This document shows positions 13,701 to 24,291 of a DNA stretch of 64,000 nt, piece after piece (positions within the stretch are counted from its first letter, which is position 1; each line of letters begins with the position of its first letter). Origin of the DNA: Pisaster brevispinus. Its lineage: Eukaryota; Echinodermata; Asteroidea; Forcipulatida; Asteriidae. The notes under the pieces were generated by a model, which worked only from the letters and a program-made list of their open reading frames with translations, searched no databases and had not been told where the DNA came from. The DNA lies in assembly GCA_023634235.1 (NCBI GenBank), contig JAMKCF010000020.1, positions 1,364,001-1,428,000 on the forward strand, given 5' to 3'. The position numbers were made by a program, and so were the translations under genes.

Positions 13701-16700
13701 TAGACTGATTGCTGATTTGTTTGAATGCCATTTTTCAGGGTGCCATGTTGTCCATCGCCTTCAAGGAGGGAGTAACTATCCCACCCTTAGCCATGGAACA
13801 TATCATAACAGCATCAAATCAAGATATAAGACAGGTTAGTACAAGTCATTCAGGGGTAATGTTTCACTGGTTCCCAGCACCTCATCCAAAGGTGCTGGGA
13901 TATACGTATACACATGGCCATTGGACAATTCCCCCTGTCCTAATAACCCCCGGTCACCTTTTCCTGTTTACGAAAGATTCAACTGTCAATGATAATGAGC
14001 GCTATTGTGCAAATCCATTATATGCAAATGCAAATAATTATGCAAATAATTATTGTCATTCTTTGCCTTGTACTAAAAAAGGGCTTGATCGCAACATTAT
14101 TCCTACTTTTGTTTTAAACAAATTGTTGGCATCCATGGACTGGTCGTCAGGTGTTTAAACTAGCATTTGGCCAGCAGACCACAGTTAAGGGAGAAAGCTG
14201 TTTGCATACATGTAGTCTTGATGATGAAATTCTCAAGAAGTCAGTAGAGTCTGACTATATATCTCTATCATGTCTTTCATCTGTCTGTATCTGCCATGGA
14301 TTGTATTTTAGGTTCTTCATAATATGAGTATGTGGAGTGCCGGGATGAAGAAACTCAGCCAAGACCAGGTGGACTCAGATGCTGAGAAGGCCAAGAAAGA
14401 TCTCAAACTGGTTAGTATATAATAACTAGTTTAATATAACGAGTTTAATAACTAGTTGTTGTTTTTTATAGCGCTTTCTACGGGCATCTCAAAGCGCTGT
14501 TCTCTGTTTATTTTCAGACAGGTTTTTGAAGCCGTTGAATTATGAGACCCATTTATGTAACACCACTGCCAGAAACATTGGGGCAAATCCCTTCTCTTAG
14601 CGATAAATGTCACTGAGTTTTTTTACGTGTATTACACAACACACGGGACCAACGGCTTTATGTCCTATCCAAAGGACGAAGCAATCATGGTTAAATGTCT
14701 TGCTTAAGGACACAAGTGTCAAGACCGGGACTCGAACCCACACTCTGCTGATCAGAAACACCAGAGCTTGAGTTCAGTGCTCTAATCCACTCGGCCACAA
14801 CACGCCATTACTCATATACTTGTTAGTTTGTAGAATTGGTTAGCTCAAGTTAAAACCATAATTTATAGAAAATATTTGGTTCACAGGTGCTGCTATTTAC
14901 CCTGTCATAAATGTGGAATAGTGCATTGACAGTGTTTGCCCTTAACACTTGCCTGGTATACAATGTCTAGTACAAACTGCTACGGTCTAGCATGTCTAGT
15001 ACAAACCACTTCTCAACTTGCCCTGTGGGCTGCTAAGAGCTGTGCATTTTGTACAATCCAATTGTTTATAATTGTCACATTTCTTCCCTTTCAAATGCAA
15101 ATAACAAATTTTTGAAATGTTTTAATATACATTTGAGTGAGTGCATGTAATTCCATTTGACCAATAAACTGGTTGTGATCGCTACATGTACCTTTACTAC
15201 ATCAGAAACATGTTTTGACGATACCTATTTTGACAATACCTGTTTTGACAATACCTGTTTTGACAATACCTGTTTTGACAATACATGTTTTGACAGTACA
15301 AATGTTGACAATACATATTTTGACAATACAAGTTTTGACAATATGTGTTTTGACAATACACATTTGAAATATGGGCTACTAAAAACTTCCTTGGGGCAAG
15401 TACAAGGCACAGCTTACTAGCCCAGTGAGCTACTTTTTAAAATAGCTTTTAAAAGTGCAAGGCCTGACCATGCAATAGTCTTCCTGATTGAACAAGGAAA
15501 CACAGTTTGACGAGTTGGTTTTGATGTTGTTGATAGAAATGAGGTCTGGTAGGAGGCTGAGAAGTTTGAAGTGTAGAACCAATAGTTATTTCAACTCTTT
15601 TCTACCACATTCTGTTCGCATTTTTAACGTAGTCTTTCTTGTTGTTATTTTTTATGAAATACATTTTTTGGATGTGCCTTGTGTAAATACGATTTTAGGT
15701 TTGTTAGTGTAACAAAATTGTTATTCTTCAGCATTTGTAATTCTTAAGTTTTAAAAATATATTTTTACGGTTATGAGCATGTCCGACAAAGCAAATTTCC
15801 ATTATATGGACAATAAACACTGAATATAAACACTGAATTGTTGACAGGGTCCATGGGATGTGTTACGTCAAGTGTTTGCTTGTGGAGAGGAAGCACAGAA
15901 GATGTCACTGATTGATAAGATGGGATTATTTTTCCATGATTATTCCATCGCTCCTCTCTTTGTACAAGAAAACTACTTGTCTGTCCGACCCAAGAAAGCC
16001 AAGTAAGTATCAGAGGTGAAGTCAGACAAAAATGTAACAAAATGGTAAATAAATAATTGCACTGTCCAATTCAATGACACTCCAAAACTATTGACTTGAG
16101 ATACATAAAACCGTAAATGTGTTTTTCATGTTTTATGGGTAGGGTCTGCGTCTGGGTATTATGTATTTTTGCCATATTAACAATGGTATTTAATTTGGTT
16201 TTTACCCTTACACCGATATGTTTTAAGCACTGTATACTCAGTGCTTTCCTGAGCTCTGTAAAACATACAATAAAGGTGAATAATTCTTAAACTACATGAC
16301 AAAATACACAATATTAGATAACTGGCAGGAAAACTATTTGAAAGTCACAGGCCAAGTCGCTTGGTATTGAGTGAACTCTTCAACCTTCAGCAGATCCAGT
16401 GAATTTACATTCCCAACATATGTTAGAAGTTGGTTCCAGAGGGTAGGTGCACACACCATTGTAGGAACCTCTATACAACCGAACAAAGGTCCCCACAATG
16501 ATTTTCTTTGTTCAAGGGAATTCTTTGAGCTGTGTATGAGAATGATTTCTGGCTGTATTGAGGGCAGCATTCAAACGGACTCCATGCAAAGTCGCCTACA
16601 GGGGATCTTTGGAGATTCAAAAGTAACATTGAATGTAACAATAACAATTTACCTGGTAAGTTTGCCGTCACCAGATGTTCCAAAGTCTCCCATAGCTTCA

Positions 16701-19700
16701 AGTAAAACTTTCATTCATTCAGTTATTCAACCCATGACTGTAGTGCTGGTTGTTGGGGTGCCGTGATGGATGCATCTGCTGTTGGGAATCACCACAGCTC
16801 TTTTTCGTTTGAGGGTGCCGATGTTTCCGCCTGGCCTGTGATTTTCAAATGTTTATTCCTGCAAAATATAACACTATTTGGTAAATGGCAGCCACTTCAG
16901 CATGAATTCTTTGCTTCTGATTACAGAGGAGACCTGAAGAAGCATCTTGATCTAATCAGTCAAGCAGCAGATAGCATGTGTCAAGGTGATCTGGTTGATA
17001 GAGCGATCCGTACAACACAACGATGGAGTCTTTTACCAACCCAGGTCTGTAGTCTTACGCTGTATTCACATCTTTAGCTTCATAACTATCTGGGACAGTT
17101 TATCCATTCTGATTGGTTGAGAGGAGATCACATGACCATGTTTGAGCGTGTAATAGCCTGGAAAATTGAGACAAAAGAGGGCGCTATCAGATGATTGCAT
17201 GTAGCATGCAAATTTCACACCCTAATTTTAAATACAAGACCCGTTTATGTAGCACTTTGTAAGGGTTTACAAGGTGCTGTGGCGCACTCAGCAGCCACTG
17301 TCAGAATCACCGAAACAAACCCCTTCTCTAAGTGATAAATGCATTAGGGCTGGTTTTCTGTGCAGTACACAACACACAATATTTCCGCCTTTATGTCCCA
17401 CCCGACCGGCAAAGCAATAATGGTTAGGTGTCTTGCTTCAGGACACAAGTGTAAAGACCAGGACTCGAAATCACACTCTGCTGATGAGAAACACCAGGGC
17501 CCAATTTGATAGAGCTGCTTAAGCAGCAAATAATGCTTAAGAATTGTCTGCTAAGCAGAAATGACCAGGATACCAGTCACAAATTATACATGTGACTTGG
17601 TAGTTAAGCTGGTAACCTTATTCTGGTAAGCTTCATTTTGTTATGCTTAGCTACCTTTTTGGCTTAAGCAGCTCTATGAAACATGGCCCAGAGCTTGGTA
17701 TGATAGACCGGTCTTCAATGACATGCCAGAACATAGTATAAATGAGATAACCCTCCTATTTTTGGTATTACATTTCCCAGCGAGTTGACCAACCATTTGC
17801 AACCCTTTTAGTGCATGTTGAGTATGGTGGTACAACTGTGCACAGAACTGTGTATGTTTGTGTCTATATAAATACATTGACCACACATTAGTGTATCTAT
17901 CGCTCAAAAACCAAAGTGGATGATATTGAGTGGTCAGACAGTAGGAGGGTTAACTGTGTACTGTGTAGATGCACTCACCACATGATGTATTGTAACATAT
18001 GACAACAAAGTCTTAATGTTATGGCCCACCCAGGCAATCTTTGCCAGCGTTGTTCCTGGTGAGGTGATGAAAGGCTACATGAAAGAGATGATAACATTCC
18101 CAAGTTGGCTGGGAAAGAATTCGACAAGAAACAAGAACCAAAGACTACTTCAGGAGATCCAGCAACATATGAGACTGTCGTAAGTCTAAATCATCGTGTC
18201 AGTGCAAAAATGATGTATCTCCTAGAATAGCACTTACATTTTGCGTGAGTTTTGAAATTTTCCAAAAATCATATCTTGCTTAAAATAACCGGGATGTACT
18301 ACAAAACAAATACGCGCTGAGATACAACGTTTTTGCACAGAGGTGAGGATGTTTTGAATTGATCTCATTGTGTCTTGGGCGAGTTCACTGCTGTTTGTTC
18401 AGGACAACAATAAGGATACACTAAGCATGAACCAAAGCTTTGCATTAAAACTGGAATGGTAGACTGTGGAACGCAAGGTGGCAGCAGTATTACAAGGTAA
18501 ATTTCTATTGTTTACAGAGTTTCCGAGAACTTTATTATAATTTTGTATTTATTAATTCAGGTTGTGAAGCCAAGGATTCTCAGAAAACCGAACTTAATCA
18601 CTATACTAGACAAGAACCCCATGGAGAGAAGATGGGGAATGAAAATACAGATTTAGATGTGGGAGGAAAAAACCCTAGAGAATTGTTTCAGGGAAAAACC
18701 CACATTATCAGGAAGGGACTGATAACCCAATCCACTTAGTTAGTGGCCCTGGGGATAATTGAACAGGGGTCTTAGAGGTGGAAGGTGAGGAAAGATACCA
18801 CTACACCAACCTGACCACCCATTGATTTACCTGGTAAGTCTGCTGCCACCTAGTGTCCCAAAAAGTCTCCCATTGTTTGGTGTAATTTTACCCGCACCAG
18901 TCCAAACAAATTTATAACCTCAAGTGTTACTATATCCTTCAGTGCCGCAGCCAGCATCAAAGATGTCAACTTTGACTACGTACCTTGCTTACGGGAATTT
19001 CTAACTCAACCTCTATTGACGCGGGAATCAGAAGGCGTGTCGGAGGTCGTTGAGTTGCTCAATAGCTATGACCTTACCAGAGAAGATTTTGATACTGTTC
19101 TTGAAGTGAGTCAGTTTGAAGGAATGAAGAAACCAATGGCAGCTGTACCACCAAAGGTTAGCCCCAACAATATTCTTATCAGTCTTTAAGTCCTGCAGGG
19201 TCAAACTAGTTTGACCTGCTTGTCCTGTGTAAACAAATATAGAAAATAAAATACCATTATGAAGATCCAAAGAACGAGGCTGAAATGAACCATGACGCTA
19301 ATTTTGTGTGAAGGAAATTGCAAGTAAAATATTACTTTTTGAGTTTAATGTTTATTGGTATTATATAGGATTGGTAAGGATAAAAATGAAGTCATACTCA
19401 AGAAAGCTGTATCTGAAAACCTTAAAAAAAAAAAAAACATTTGGTTTTGGTTGTTATAAGCAAAATTAAGGACAGTGTGTTTACATGCTGAAAATTGTGC
19501 ATGCTTTTTCACTATTTTCTCCTGACACACACAACTGATTAAGCCCAAATGTTGTTATTTCATGTACAAGTATATGAACACTGTCTGCGACTATTTTGTC
19601 AGCTCTACCAATCCTGTATAATACCTTTAACAGCTTACAGTTTACAGTTGCTCAGAAAAACAAAATCATCTAAGACAAGTCCAAGACAAATTTTGATTGC

Positions 19701-21007
19701 TTTATTTTGCAAAATAGAATCTTTAGACCATTATCATGCTACCACAATCTTGGTCATACTCCTTGTATCAAATAACAGCAAGGAATAATTAATAATATTT
19801 ATTGTACAAAAAGGAACCAGACTACTTCTTCTTCCAGCCTCAGTTTGGTTACACTTAATTGAATGGGTGAGAATCAAGATGGCCGCTGCACCATGATAAA
19901 GGTCTAGGCACGTCTCTTCATTATATTTTTTCTCAAAGTACGGTTATTGTCTCCCTAAACCCCAACCCCCAGGTCAAAGCGGCTTTCACAAGAGCATTCA
20001 ACAAAGAAGGTCACATGATGCCATATGCTTTTGGTGATGTCAGCAAGAAACGCAAGGGTGCCGTTGCTATGGGGGATGTGGATGGATATGGTGATGAAGA
20101 GGAAGGGGCGGAGCCTGCTGTGGTGGAGGAGGAGGATAGTGATGATGACCTCAGCAAGAATGCCATGATCAAGGTATGTTTATTTTTAACATGATTAGTG
20201 TTTAATAGATGCTAAATTTGCACCAGGGATAAAAAATAGTATTTGATTTACCCATACACAAACGTGTGTAAAGCACTTTACTCGGTACTTTCCCAAATCC
20301 TTTGAACAAAAAACCCACAGGCATATTACACAGGTGGGATTCGAACCCACGACAGTTGCCATTCTAGAGCAGACCACTAGACAACAGAGATTGCCCAGTA
20401 GCTACAGGCAGTTCTTATCCTATATTTTAGAGCTGGGCCCAATTTCATGGCTCTGTTTACTGCCGAATTCTGCGCTTACGATCACCATTCTCCACTTACA
20501 TGTACTGTGCAAGTGCCGAATTTCTTTGCTAGCTGTGTAAGCGAAGAATGCCTAGTAACTTTTAATGTTTCAAGTTTGATTGCTGATTAGTTGACTTCTT
20601 ACCTGTGGCAAGCAGCGAGGCCCTGGTCTTGATCAATGTTAACAGCGTAGTCACCGAGTTGCCACCGAGCTGCCATCACCCTGTACAACATTAATGTTGT
20701 TTGAAATCTTTGAAAAAAGTACGAGACTTACAAGACAGATGCAAACCATTTCATACCCAGCTTCATGAGTAAATTCTGTAGAGGAATTGGACTCAATCAT
20801 TTTTAATGCATAGCATAATCTTGAAGACAAAAATCAATCATTCAACAAAGTTGTTAACCCTCAAGAGTGTTTGTGTTTCTTGGACAGGTTAAGAAAACCA
20901 AAGGTGAATCAAGCAGCACAGCCAATGGTGTCAAAGGTAAAGGGTCGAAGGGCAAAGCACCAGCCAAAGGAAGAGGGACTGCCAAGGGAAAATCAAAAGC
21001 CAAGTAG
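1725..21007 (+). CDS. RFC1: Replication factor C subunit 1 (clamp-loader large subunit)
   Basis: RFC1 is the large subunit of the RFC complex, which opens and loads the PCNA ring at primer-template junctions in the nucleus. Joining 21 exons gives 1109 aa with no internal stop (human about 1148). Residues 1-9 (MDIRRFFGA) form the N-terminal PIP-like motif. VSDFFGS lies in exon 4. A TPTKA repeat tract covers about 258-342. The BRCT domain (about 386-475) contains FVITGVLDYIEKEEAK and SKKTSYLVTGRD. The AAA+ region starts with LLWVDKYKP; Walker A GPPGIGKTT is at 592-600 and Walker B LLMDEVDGM near 663. The RFC1 C-terminal domain follows (FFHDYSIAPLFVQENY, FPSWLG), then an acidic stretch and a lysine-rich tail. 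The start codon is the last codon of exon 1 and agrees with the family's MDIR start. The only marked departure from human is the repeat tract. EXD2 lies tail-to-tail downstream. Confidence 0.97.
3280..3615. repeat. Dispersed repeat, copy 1
   Basis: This RFC1 intron segment shares ordered blocks with 54680-55180: CACAAGACTG, GACCAGAAT(C/A)AAAATGA, AACACAAGACC and TGGTCCAGTG. The second copy is interrupted by a small inverted-repeat element (54736-54881). Family unknown; no ORF survives. Confidence 0.6.
4052..4205. mobile_element. PIF/Harbinger-like MITE, CTG target duplication
   Basis: A 154-bp insert in an RFC1 intron. It begins GGCCCAATTTCATAGAGCTG and ends with its imperfect inverse (CTATGAAATTTTGCC). 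CTG occurs on both sides (4049-4051 and 4206-4208). A 3-bp CWG duplication is typical of PIF/Harbinger elements. No transposase ORF is present. Related copies lie at 4887-5050, 17498-17688 and 30755-31036, with degenerate ones near 20435, 30200 and 62975. Confidence 0.75.
4887..5050. mobile_element. PIF/Harbinger-like MITE, diverged copy
   Basis: It begins GGCCCAATTTCATAAA and ends TTTATGAAATTGGGTC, about 164 bp. The flanking triplets (CAA and CTA) do not match, so the target duplication has decayed or the ends are misplaced. It belongs to the family at 4052-4205. Adjacent sequence up to about 5400 has further internal family-like blocks. Confidence 0.6.
6794..7060 (+). repeat. RFC1: Coding minisatellite in RFC1 (TPTKA repeat)
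   Basis: Exon 7 carries tandem 15-bp units close to CCTACAAAGGCCACA, encoding ATPTK with variants TPSKA, TPKKG and TPVKA. The central block of identical units is at about 6935-7015. It adds a lysine/threonine-rich low-complexity tract just before the conserved segment SYRRYLSRDGPRSLGAKEMP. The tract keeps the reading frame because the unit is five codons. The minus strand reads as a long open frame, which is an artefact. Confidence 0.9.
8208..8690. repeat. Dispersed ~400-bp repeat, copy 1, with an insert
   Basis: Matches 13140-13480 in another RFC1 intron: GGACGCAT, GAAATCTGGA, GTGCATTCAATGTTTGTT, ATCCTTGTCATTTGAA, CACAATAAACACAAA, ACACAACCTTGCCTC-like. This copy carries about 155 extra bases (about 8395-8549) that begin and end with GGCAATTT/AAATTGC-type inverse sequence, suggesting a nested insert. 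Confidence 0.65.
8760..8950 (+). repeat. LINE/SINE-type 3' tail
   Basis: Contains CAGCGCATTTTACAATAACG, GCGCTTTACATTAATGCCCT and CCCTGGGGAGTATACAGCCC. The GCGCTTT-rich phrase recurs at 14465 and, in variant form, near 49260 beside a LINE fragment. It is probably a retroelement tail. No coding potential. Confidence 0.5.
9560..9715. mobile_element. tRNA-derived SINE fragment (GTGGGTTTGAATCCCAC family)
   Basis: Carries an RNA polymerase III box B (GGGTTTGAATCCC) followed by GCCTGTGGATTTTA, and an inverted piece (TTTACCCATACACTGATGTG). The same modules occur at 16195-16275, 20205-20385, 32620-32800, 42735-43000 and 62640-62800. The two modules face opposite ways here, so this copy is rearranged. 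Confidence 0.6.
10216..10777. mobile_element. MITE interrupted in one terminal repeat by a second MITE
   Basis: The left end GTGTGCCTTTGATGATACC followed by AGCATGGAATTT is inverted on the right as AAATTCCATGCTGGTATCATC, then, after an insertion at 10484-10761, TCAAAGGCAC. The outer inverted repeat is therefore split by the inner element. Inner arms also pair (CAAATCTGCGATAGCCCTAT against ATAGGTCCATCGCAGATTTG). No transposase ORF. Confidence 0.7.
10484..10761. mobile_element. CAGGG-ended MITE nested in another MITE
   Basis: It starts CAGGGACGTGATTTCTCC and ends CCTATCACATCCCTG. A second copy is at 28482-28779 in the opposite orientation. CAGGG termini resemble hAT elements, but the flanking direct repeat seems to be about 6 bp (TCCAAG/TCAAAG here, AATACA/AATACA at the other copy) rather than 8 bp. 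Class assignment is uncertain. Confidence 0.65.
12093..12380 (+). mobile_element. tRNA-Leu/Ser-like SINE, copy 1 (+)
   Basis: The head carries box A-like TGGCCGAGTGGTCAAG and box B GGTTCGAGTCCCG, spaced as in a class II tRNA. The body runs through TTGTGTCCTTAAGCAAGACA, GCTTCGTCATTCAGATGGGA and CCGTTGGTCC to ACATAAATGGGTCTCAT. The conserved central phrase resembles the MetaSINE-type shared domain. It is not a functional tRNA: the acceptor stem does not close properly and it lies inside an RFC1 intron. Confidence 0.8.
13140..13480. repeat. Dispersed ~400-bp repeat, copy 2
   Basis: Uninterrupted relative of 8208-8690, with the same order of blocks (GTGAAATCTGGA, GCATTCAATGTTTGTT, CACAATAAACACAAA, CACAACCTTGCCTC). 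Non-coding. Confidence 0.65.
14524..14813 (-). mobile_element. tRNA-Leu/Ser-like SINE, copy 2 (-)
   Basis: Reverse complement of the 12093 copy: box B complement CGGGACTCGAACCC at about 14726 and head complement CCACTCGGCCA near 14790, with tail phrase GAGACCCATTTATGTA. Its CAGAAACACCAGAGCTTGAG stretch is an intact version of the site interrupted at 17498. Confidence 0.8.
15212..15366. repeat. 15-bp tandem repeat
   Basis: About ten units of TTTTGACAATACCTG, with later units changed to ACATG, CAAG or CACA endings. As 15 is a multiple of three, both strands are open (FDNTC on plus, SKQVL on minus). It lies in an RFC1 intron; there is no reason to think it is translated. Confidence 0.9.
16330..16630. 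repeat. Dispersed repeat shared with 22500-22580
   Basis: TATTGAGGGCAGCATTCAA and the following CTACAGGGGATCTTTGGAGATTCAAA recur, diverged, at 22508-22580. Minus-strand frames contain WNQLLTYVGNVNSLDLLKVEEF-like text reminiscent of a LINE C-terminus (WNxLP...), but too little remains to classify. Confidence 0.45.
17230..17740 (-). mobile_element. tRNA-Leu/Ser-like SINE, copy 3 (-), interrupted
   Basis: Same SINE as at 14524-14813: GACCCGTTTATGTAGCAC, then AAGACCAGGACTCGAAATC and CTGATGAGAAACACCAG. It is then broken by a MITE at 17498-17688 and resumes with CAGAGCTTGG. The comparison gives a clean before-and-after view of the insertion. Confidence 0.8.
17498..17688. mobile_element. PIF/Harbinger-like MITE inside a SINE, CAG target duplication
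   Basis: 191 bp, starting GGCCCAATTTGATAGAGCTG and ending GCAGCTCTATGAAACATGGCC-type inverse (last bases at 17688). CAG is present at 17495-17497 and 17689-17691. The uninterrupted SINE at 14524-14813 has a single CAG at this point (AACACCAGAGCTTG), so the 3-bp duplication is directly demonstrated. No ORF. Confidence 0.85.
20205..20385 (-). mobile_element. tRNA-derived SINE (GTGGGTTCGAATCCCACC family)
   Basis: In reverse orientation: GATTTACCCATACACAAACG, GTAAAGCACTTTACTCGGTA, CACAGGCATATTACACAGG and GGTGGGATTCGAACCCACGA, the last being a complemented box B. It sits in the last RFC1 intron. A degenerate GGCCCAATTTCATGGCTCTG MITE end follows at about 20438. Confidence 0.7.
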
Positions 21008-22364
21008 TTGACTGTTTAAGTAATGTGAGTCTCGAAACAAGACTTTCTGTCAGGATGTTATACTATCATTTTATCTCAAGGTGGAGGAAGTATTAATTTC
21101 AAAAATGGGAAGATGCTCCCGTGGTGATGTTTTTAGACATTATGATTAGACCATGTTACTTACGACATCACCTTTTCAGAGGATCCACAAAGCTTGGGAC
21201 TTCCTGCAGCTTCAAGCATTCTTTGTACACAGCTTAACGGAAAAAACAAGTCTAATACTTATTTTGGAAATTGCATAATACAATAATTGAGTACATTATA
21301 CATCTGTAAACTTATGTTGCTGATTGCACGATACTTTAATTTTTGTTGGAATTATGATACAAATTGTGAGAACTTCCATATCGTTTTTGTAGTGTCTTGC
21401 TTGCCAGGAAATGCCCTGGAATGCTTACAGAGCAACCCTTAGCACAGTTTCCATTTCATAAACACTGTGAGCTGCAAGCAAAGCAAAACGCACGCTAGTT
21501 TGGCAGCAGGTTCCTGTTAACAAGCAGATGAGGGACGCATCTGTGTAATGTCAAATCTTTTCAATCATTAGTGAATAACAATTTTGCAAATTATTGCATG
21601 TCAAAACAATTTGCTTACCGGTTATAAAAATTGCTTAATACATGTGTGTAATACATGTTCTTTTCCTGGTGTGGTCAAGTACAGGCCCTGGTCAACAAAG
21701 CCCTTGCCTCGATATGTCTGCCCATGGTCTGCCCATTTGGGAGTCAAGTTTGGTGGAAATATATGTTGAGCATGTAAACCATGTAAGAGCTCAACATAGT
21801 GACAAACAGAAACTGACTCCCAAACCAATGTGTGATAAAATCAAATAAGGCATTTTAACAAATCCCCACATCAAATCTACATGTAATTTGAACATGTTTC
21901 AGAAAGAAAAACATGGTATTCAAGCTTGTTTGGGGTGATATTACAAATTCTGCTTATGTACTTTGGAAGATTTGTTTGTTACTTTCATTCCTGATTTGAT
22001 GTACATTATGTGTATTCATTTTTCGCTACTCAGCACGATCAGATAAGCCAAATAATAATATTACAAACAATGGAAAAGCCCGTTTGTGTCACTGGTTTTG
22101 CATTACGTATTAAACTGTGGTTCACAAATGCCCTCACAAGGCCAAAAATACCGTGAATAGCATACTCCACATTCTTAATAAAAATTATATGTACCGAGTT
22201 ACTAATGATGCATTGGTCCGGTTATAAAATAGGATGATTTTCAGTTTGTTTTAACAATTGCCAACAAACAAACCAACTTTTGAATTACACCTGCAAACAA
22301 TTAAGGCAGGGTCATCGTTTAATTTTTGTTTTCATAAGGCTGATTTATAAGCATACAAAGATAC

Positions 22365-22370
22365 AATAAA
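22365..22370 (+). terminator. Candidate RFC1 polyadenylation signal
   Basis: AATAAA 1.36 kb after the RFC1 stop. A second AATAAA is at 22922-22927. The stretch 21008-22930 is otherwise non-coding and is taken as 3' UTR and flank. Minus-strand signals for EXD2 (TTTATT on plus at 22837-22842 and 23776-23781) are close, so the convergent 3' ends may overlap. Confidence 0.4.
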
Positions 22371-22929
22371 AGTCGCCTGTAAAAGTTTCAGTCAAATACA
22401 GTGTCTATGTATTGAACAGCAAAAACTGTTACAGTATTTTCATAAAGAATGTTGTAACCATCAACAATATCATGGTGATAGTGGTTAGCAACCGCATATC
22501 TGTCCATATTGAGGGCAGCATTCAACTGCACACCACAGACACTTCCAAAAGTGGTCTGTAGGCAATCTTGGAGATTCAAATTTTTTGGCGTTCTTTTGTT
22601 GATTTCTAATCAACAGCGGCATTTCAGATGAAACAATTTCTCAGGATGCTTACACACATGTACATGTACATGTAGTACCATTACCATGTTTATAACAAGG
22701 AAGCTTTCGGATACAAATTACACAAATTCTTTTTCACGGTCATTACCAAACTATGACCCAACCTTCACTATGAAGAATTTTCTTACCTGCTACATGTACT
22801 ATAAAGGACTGTGCACAAATTGATTTTAGACTATCTTTATTTCCATACTCAATCATTTACAAATCTTGAACAGAAATGTTATCTTTTATATTTTTGTAAA
22901 GGTCTGAGATTTTTACATTGAAATAAATG

Positions 22930-24291
22930 TAAGTTGCAAGGAATAATGTGGCTCTTTTGTCTTTCTTTAACTTTGCATAAACAGCTGAGGGAAAAAGGAA
23001 ATATTGTGATAATTTAAATTTAGTTTTCTAAACAGACCTGTACTTAAAAAGATAATAACTTAAAAGTGGGGAAGTCTCATCATGGAAGACCATAACCTGG
23101 GAACCAATGGAAAAACAAATTAATCGTCAACTCAGGGCTCTAACATGTCTAAGGTAAACAATTGCAATTTCATATCCATAACGATCAAAATGGCATTAAA
23201 GAAAAAATTCATATAATTTAAAAATTTTAATCAGAATCCACAAATGGACGTTTTTCCTAAAAACTGAAAATTTCTTTTTGCCAAACAATTACTTGATCAA
23301 GAAAAGGAACTCCAAATATTGCGAGCTTCTTGTATATAAAAAAGTAGCTAAACACATTTTATGAAATCCATACAAACTGCACCAACGACCTTACAGTCCC
23401 ATGCTGACGAAATAGAACAGCCACCAATCCATTTTGATTGGTTGACATTGCATACAAATCTCAGGGTTTCAAAACAGTGTTCTTATCCTGAACTGATGTT
23501 TGGAGACAAAACAACATGCAAAACAGAATCTAAAAAATATTCATTTTCAAATGTATTATACAGGATTGGTAGAGCTGACAAACAGTTGTAGACAGTGTTC
23601 ATGGTTTGTGTGATCAACAATAACATATTAAATAACAAACCTGTGAAAATTTGGGCTTAATCCATTGTGTGAGTCAGGAGAAAAACAGTGAAAAACCATG
23701 CACAATGTTCAGCATGTATCGTATGTATACACACTGTCCTTAATGTTTTACTAACAACCAAAATCAGTTGTCGCATTTATTTTTTAAAAGTTTTCAGAGA
23801 CAGTTTTCTCAAATATGACTTCATTTCAGAGAGAAATATTTCACAGAAAAAAATTGTTCTAGTATTAACTTCATTATCGGTAAACTTTTAGACTAAAATT
23901 AAATATTGATGTCTGCATTTTATCCTAACCAATCCTGTACAATCTCATCCTTGATATAACAACTTAAAAAACAAGTTAATGTTGCAGCCACCATTTTGAA
24001 TGGCTGTGGCTCGTGTCTTAACAGCCACTTGGTTGACATGATGTATAAAAACTCATTGTTTCAAAACAGACTCCTAATCTTGAACTGATACATGTATTTG
24101 AAGAGGCGTGTTCAACACCATGAGTCTCCAACAACAACATGCGAAACAGTTTTAAAAAATATTCATGCAGATAAAAATATATTCAATAAAATGCAAATAC
24201 AAAAATGGGACAATGGCTTTGATTAATCCATGATATTTGACTGTCCTTGTTTTTCTGACTACAACTCTATTGTTTCCCTTTCATTGGATAA
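22930..24291. other. Region between convergent RFC1 and EXD2
   Basis: AT-rich, no credible coding exon. About 23560-23960 resembles the inverse of 19371-19560, and part recurs near 33830-34080 (AGGATTGGTA, GGGCTTAATC, CTGACACAC-type blocks), so it holds a dispersed repeat. The rest is probably EXD2 3' UTR. Confidence 0.5.

Larger units (their letters stand above)
1725..21007 (+). other. RFC1: Exon map of RFC1
   Basis: Coding exons: 1725-1727, 2901-3117, 4006-4041, 4525-4769, 5505-5604, 6376-6542, 6794-7180, 7969-8148, 9198-9287, 9748-10045, 10908-11005, 11831-12052, 12878-13015, 13739-13834, 14312-14410, 15848-16002, 16927-17044, 18034-18179, 18943-19156, 19973-20173, 20888-21007 (TAG 21005-21007). 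All introns are GT-AG. Lengths sum to 3330 nt, exactly 1110 codons, and every junction preserves phase. The exon 4 acceptor could instead be after 4530, which removes two codons. The BRCT is split over exons 8-9, Walker A is in exon 11 and Walker B in exon 12. Exon 1 also carries 5' UTR of unknown length. Confidence 0.9.

Noticed and set aside
15157..15420. Cysteine-rich FDNTC repeat protein
   Set aside because: It comes from a 15-bp tandem array in an RFC1 intron, open on both strands.
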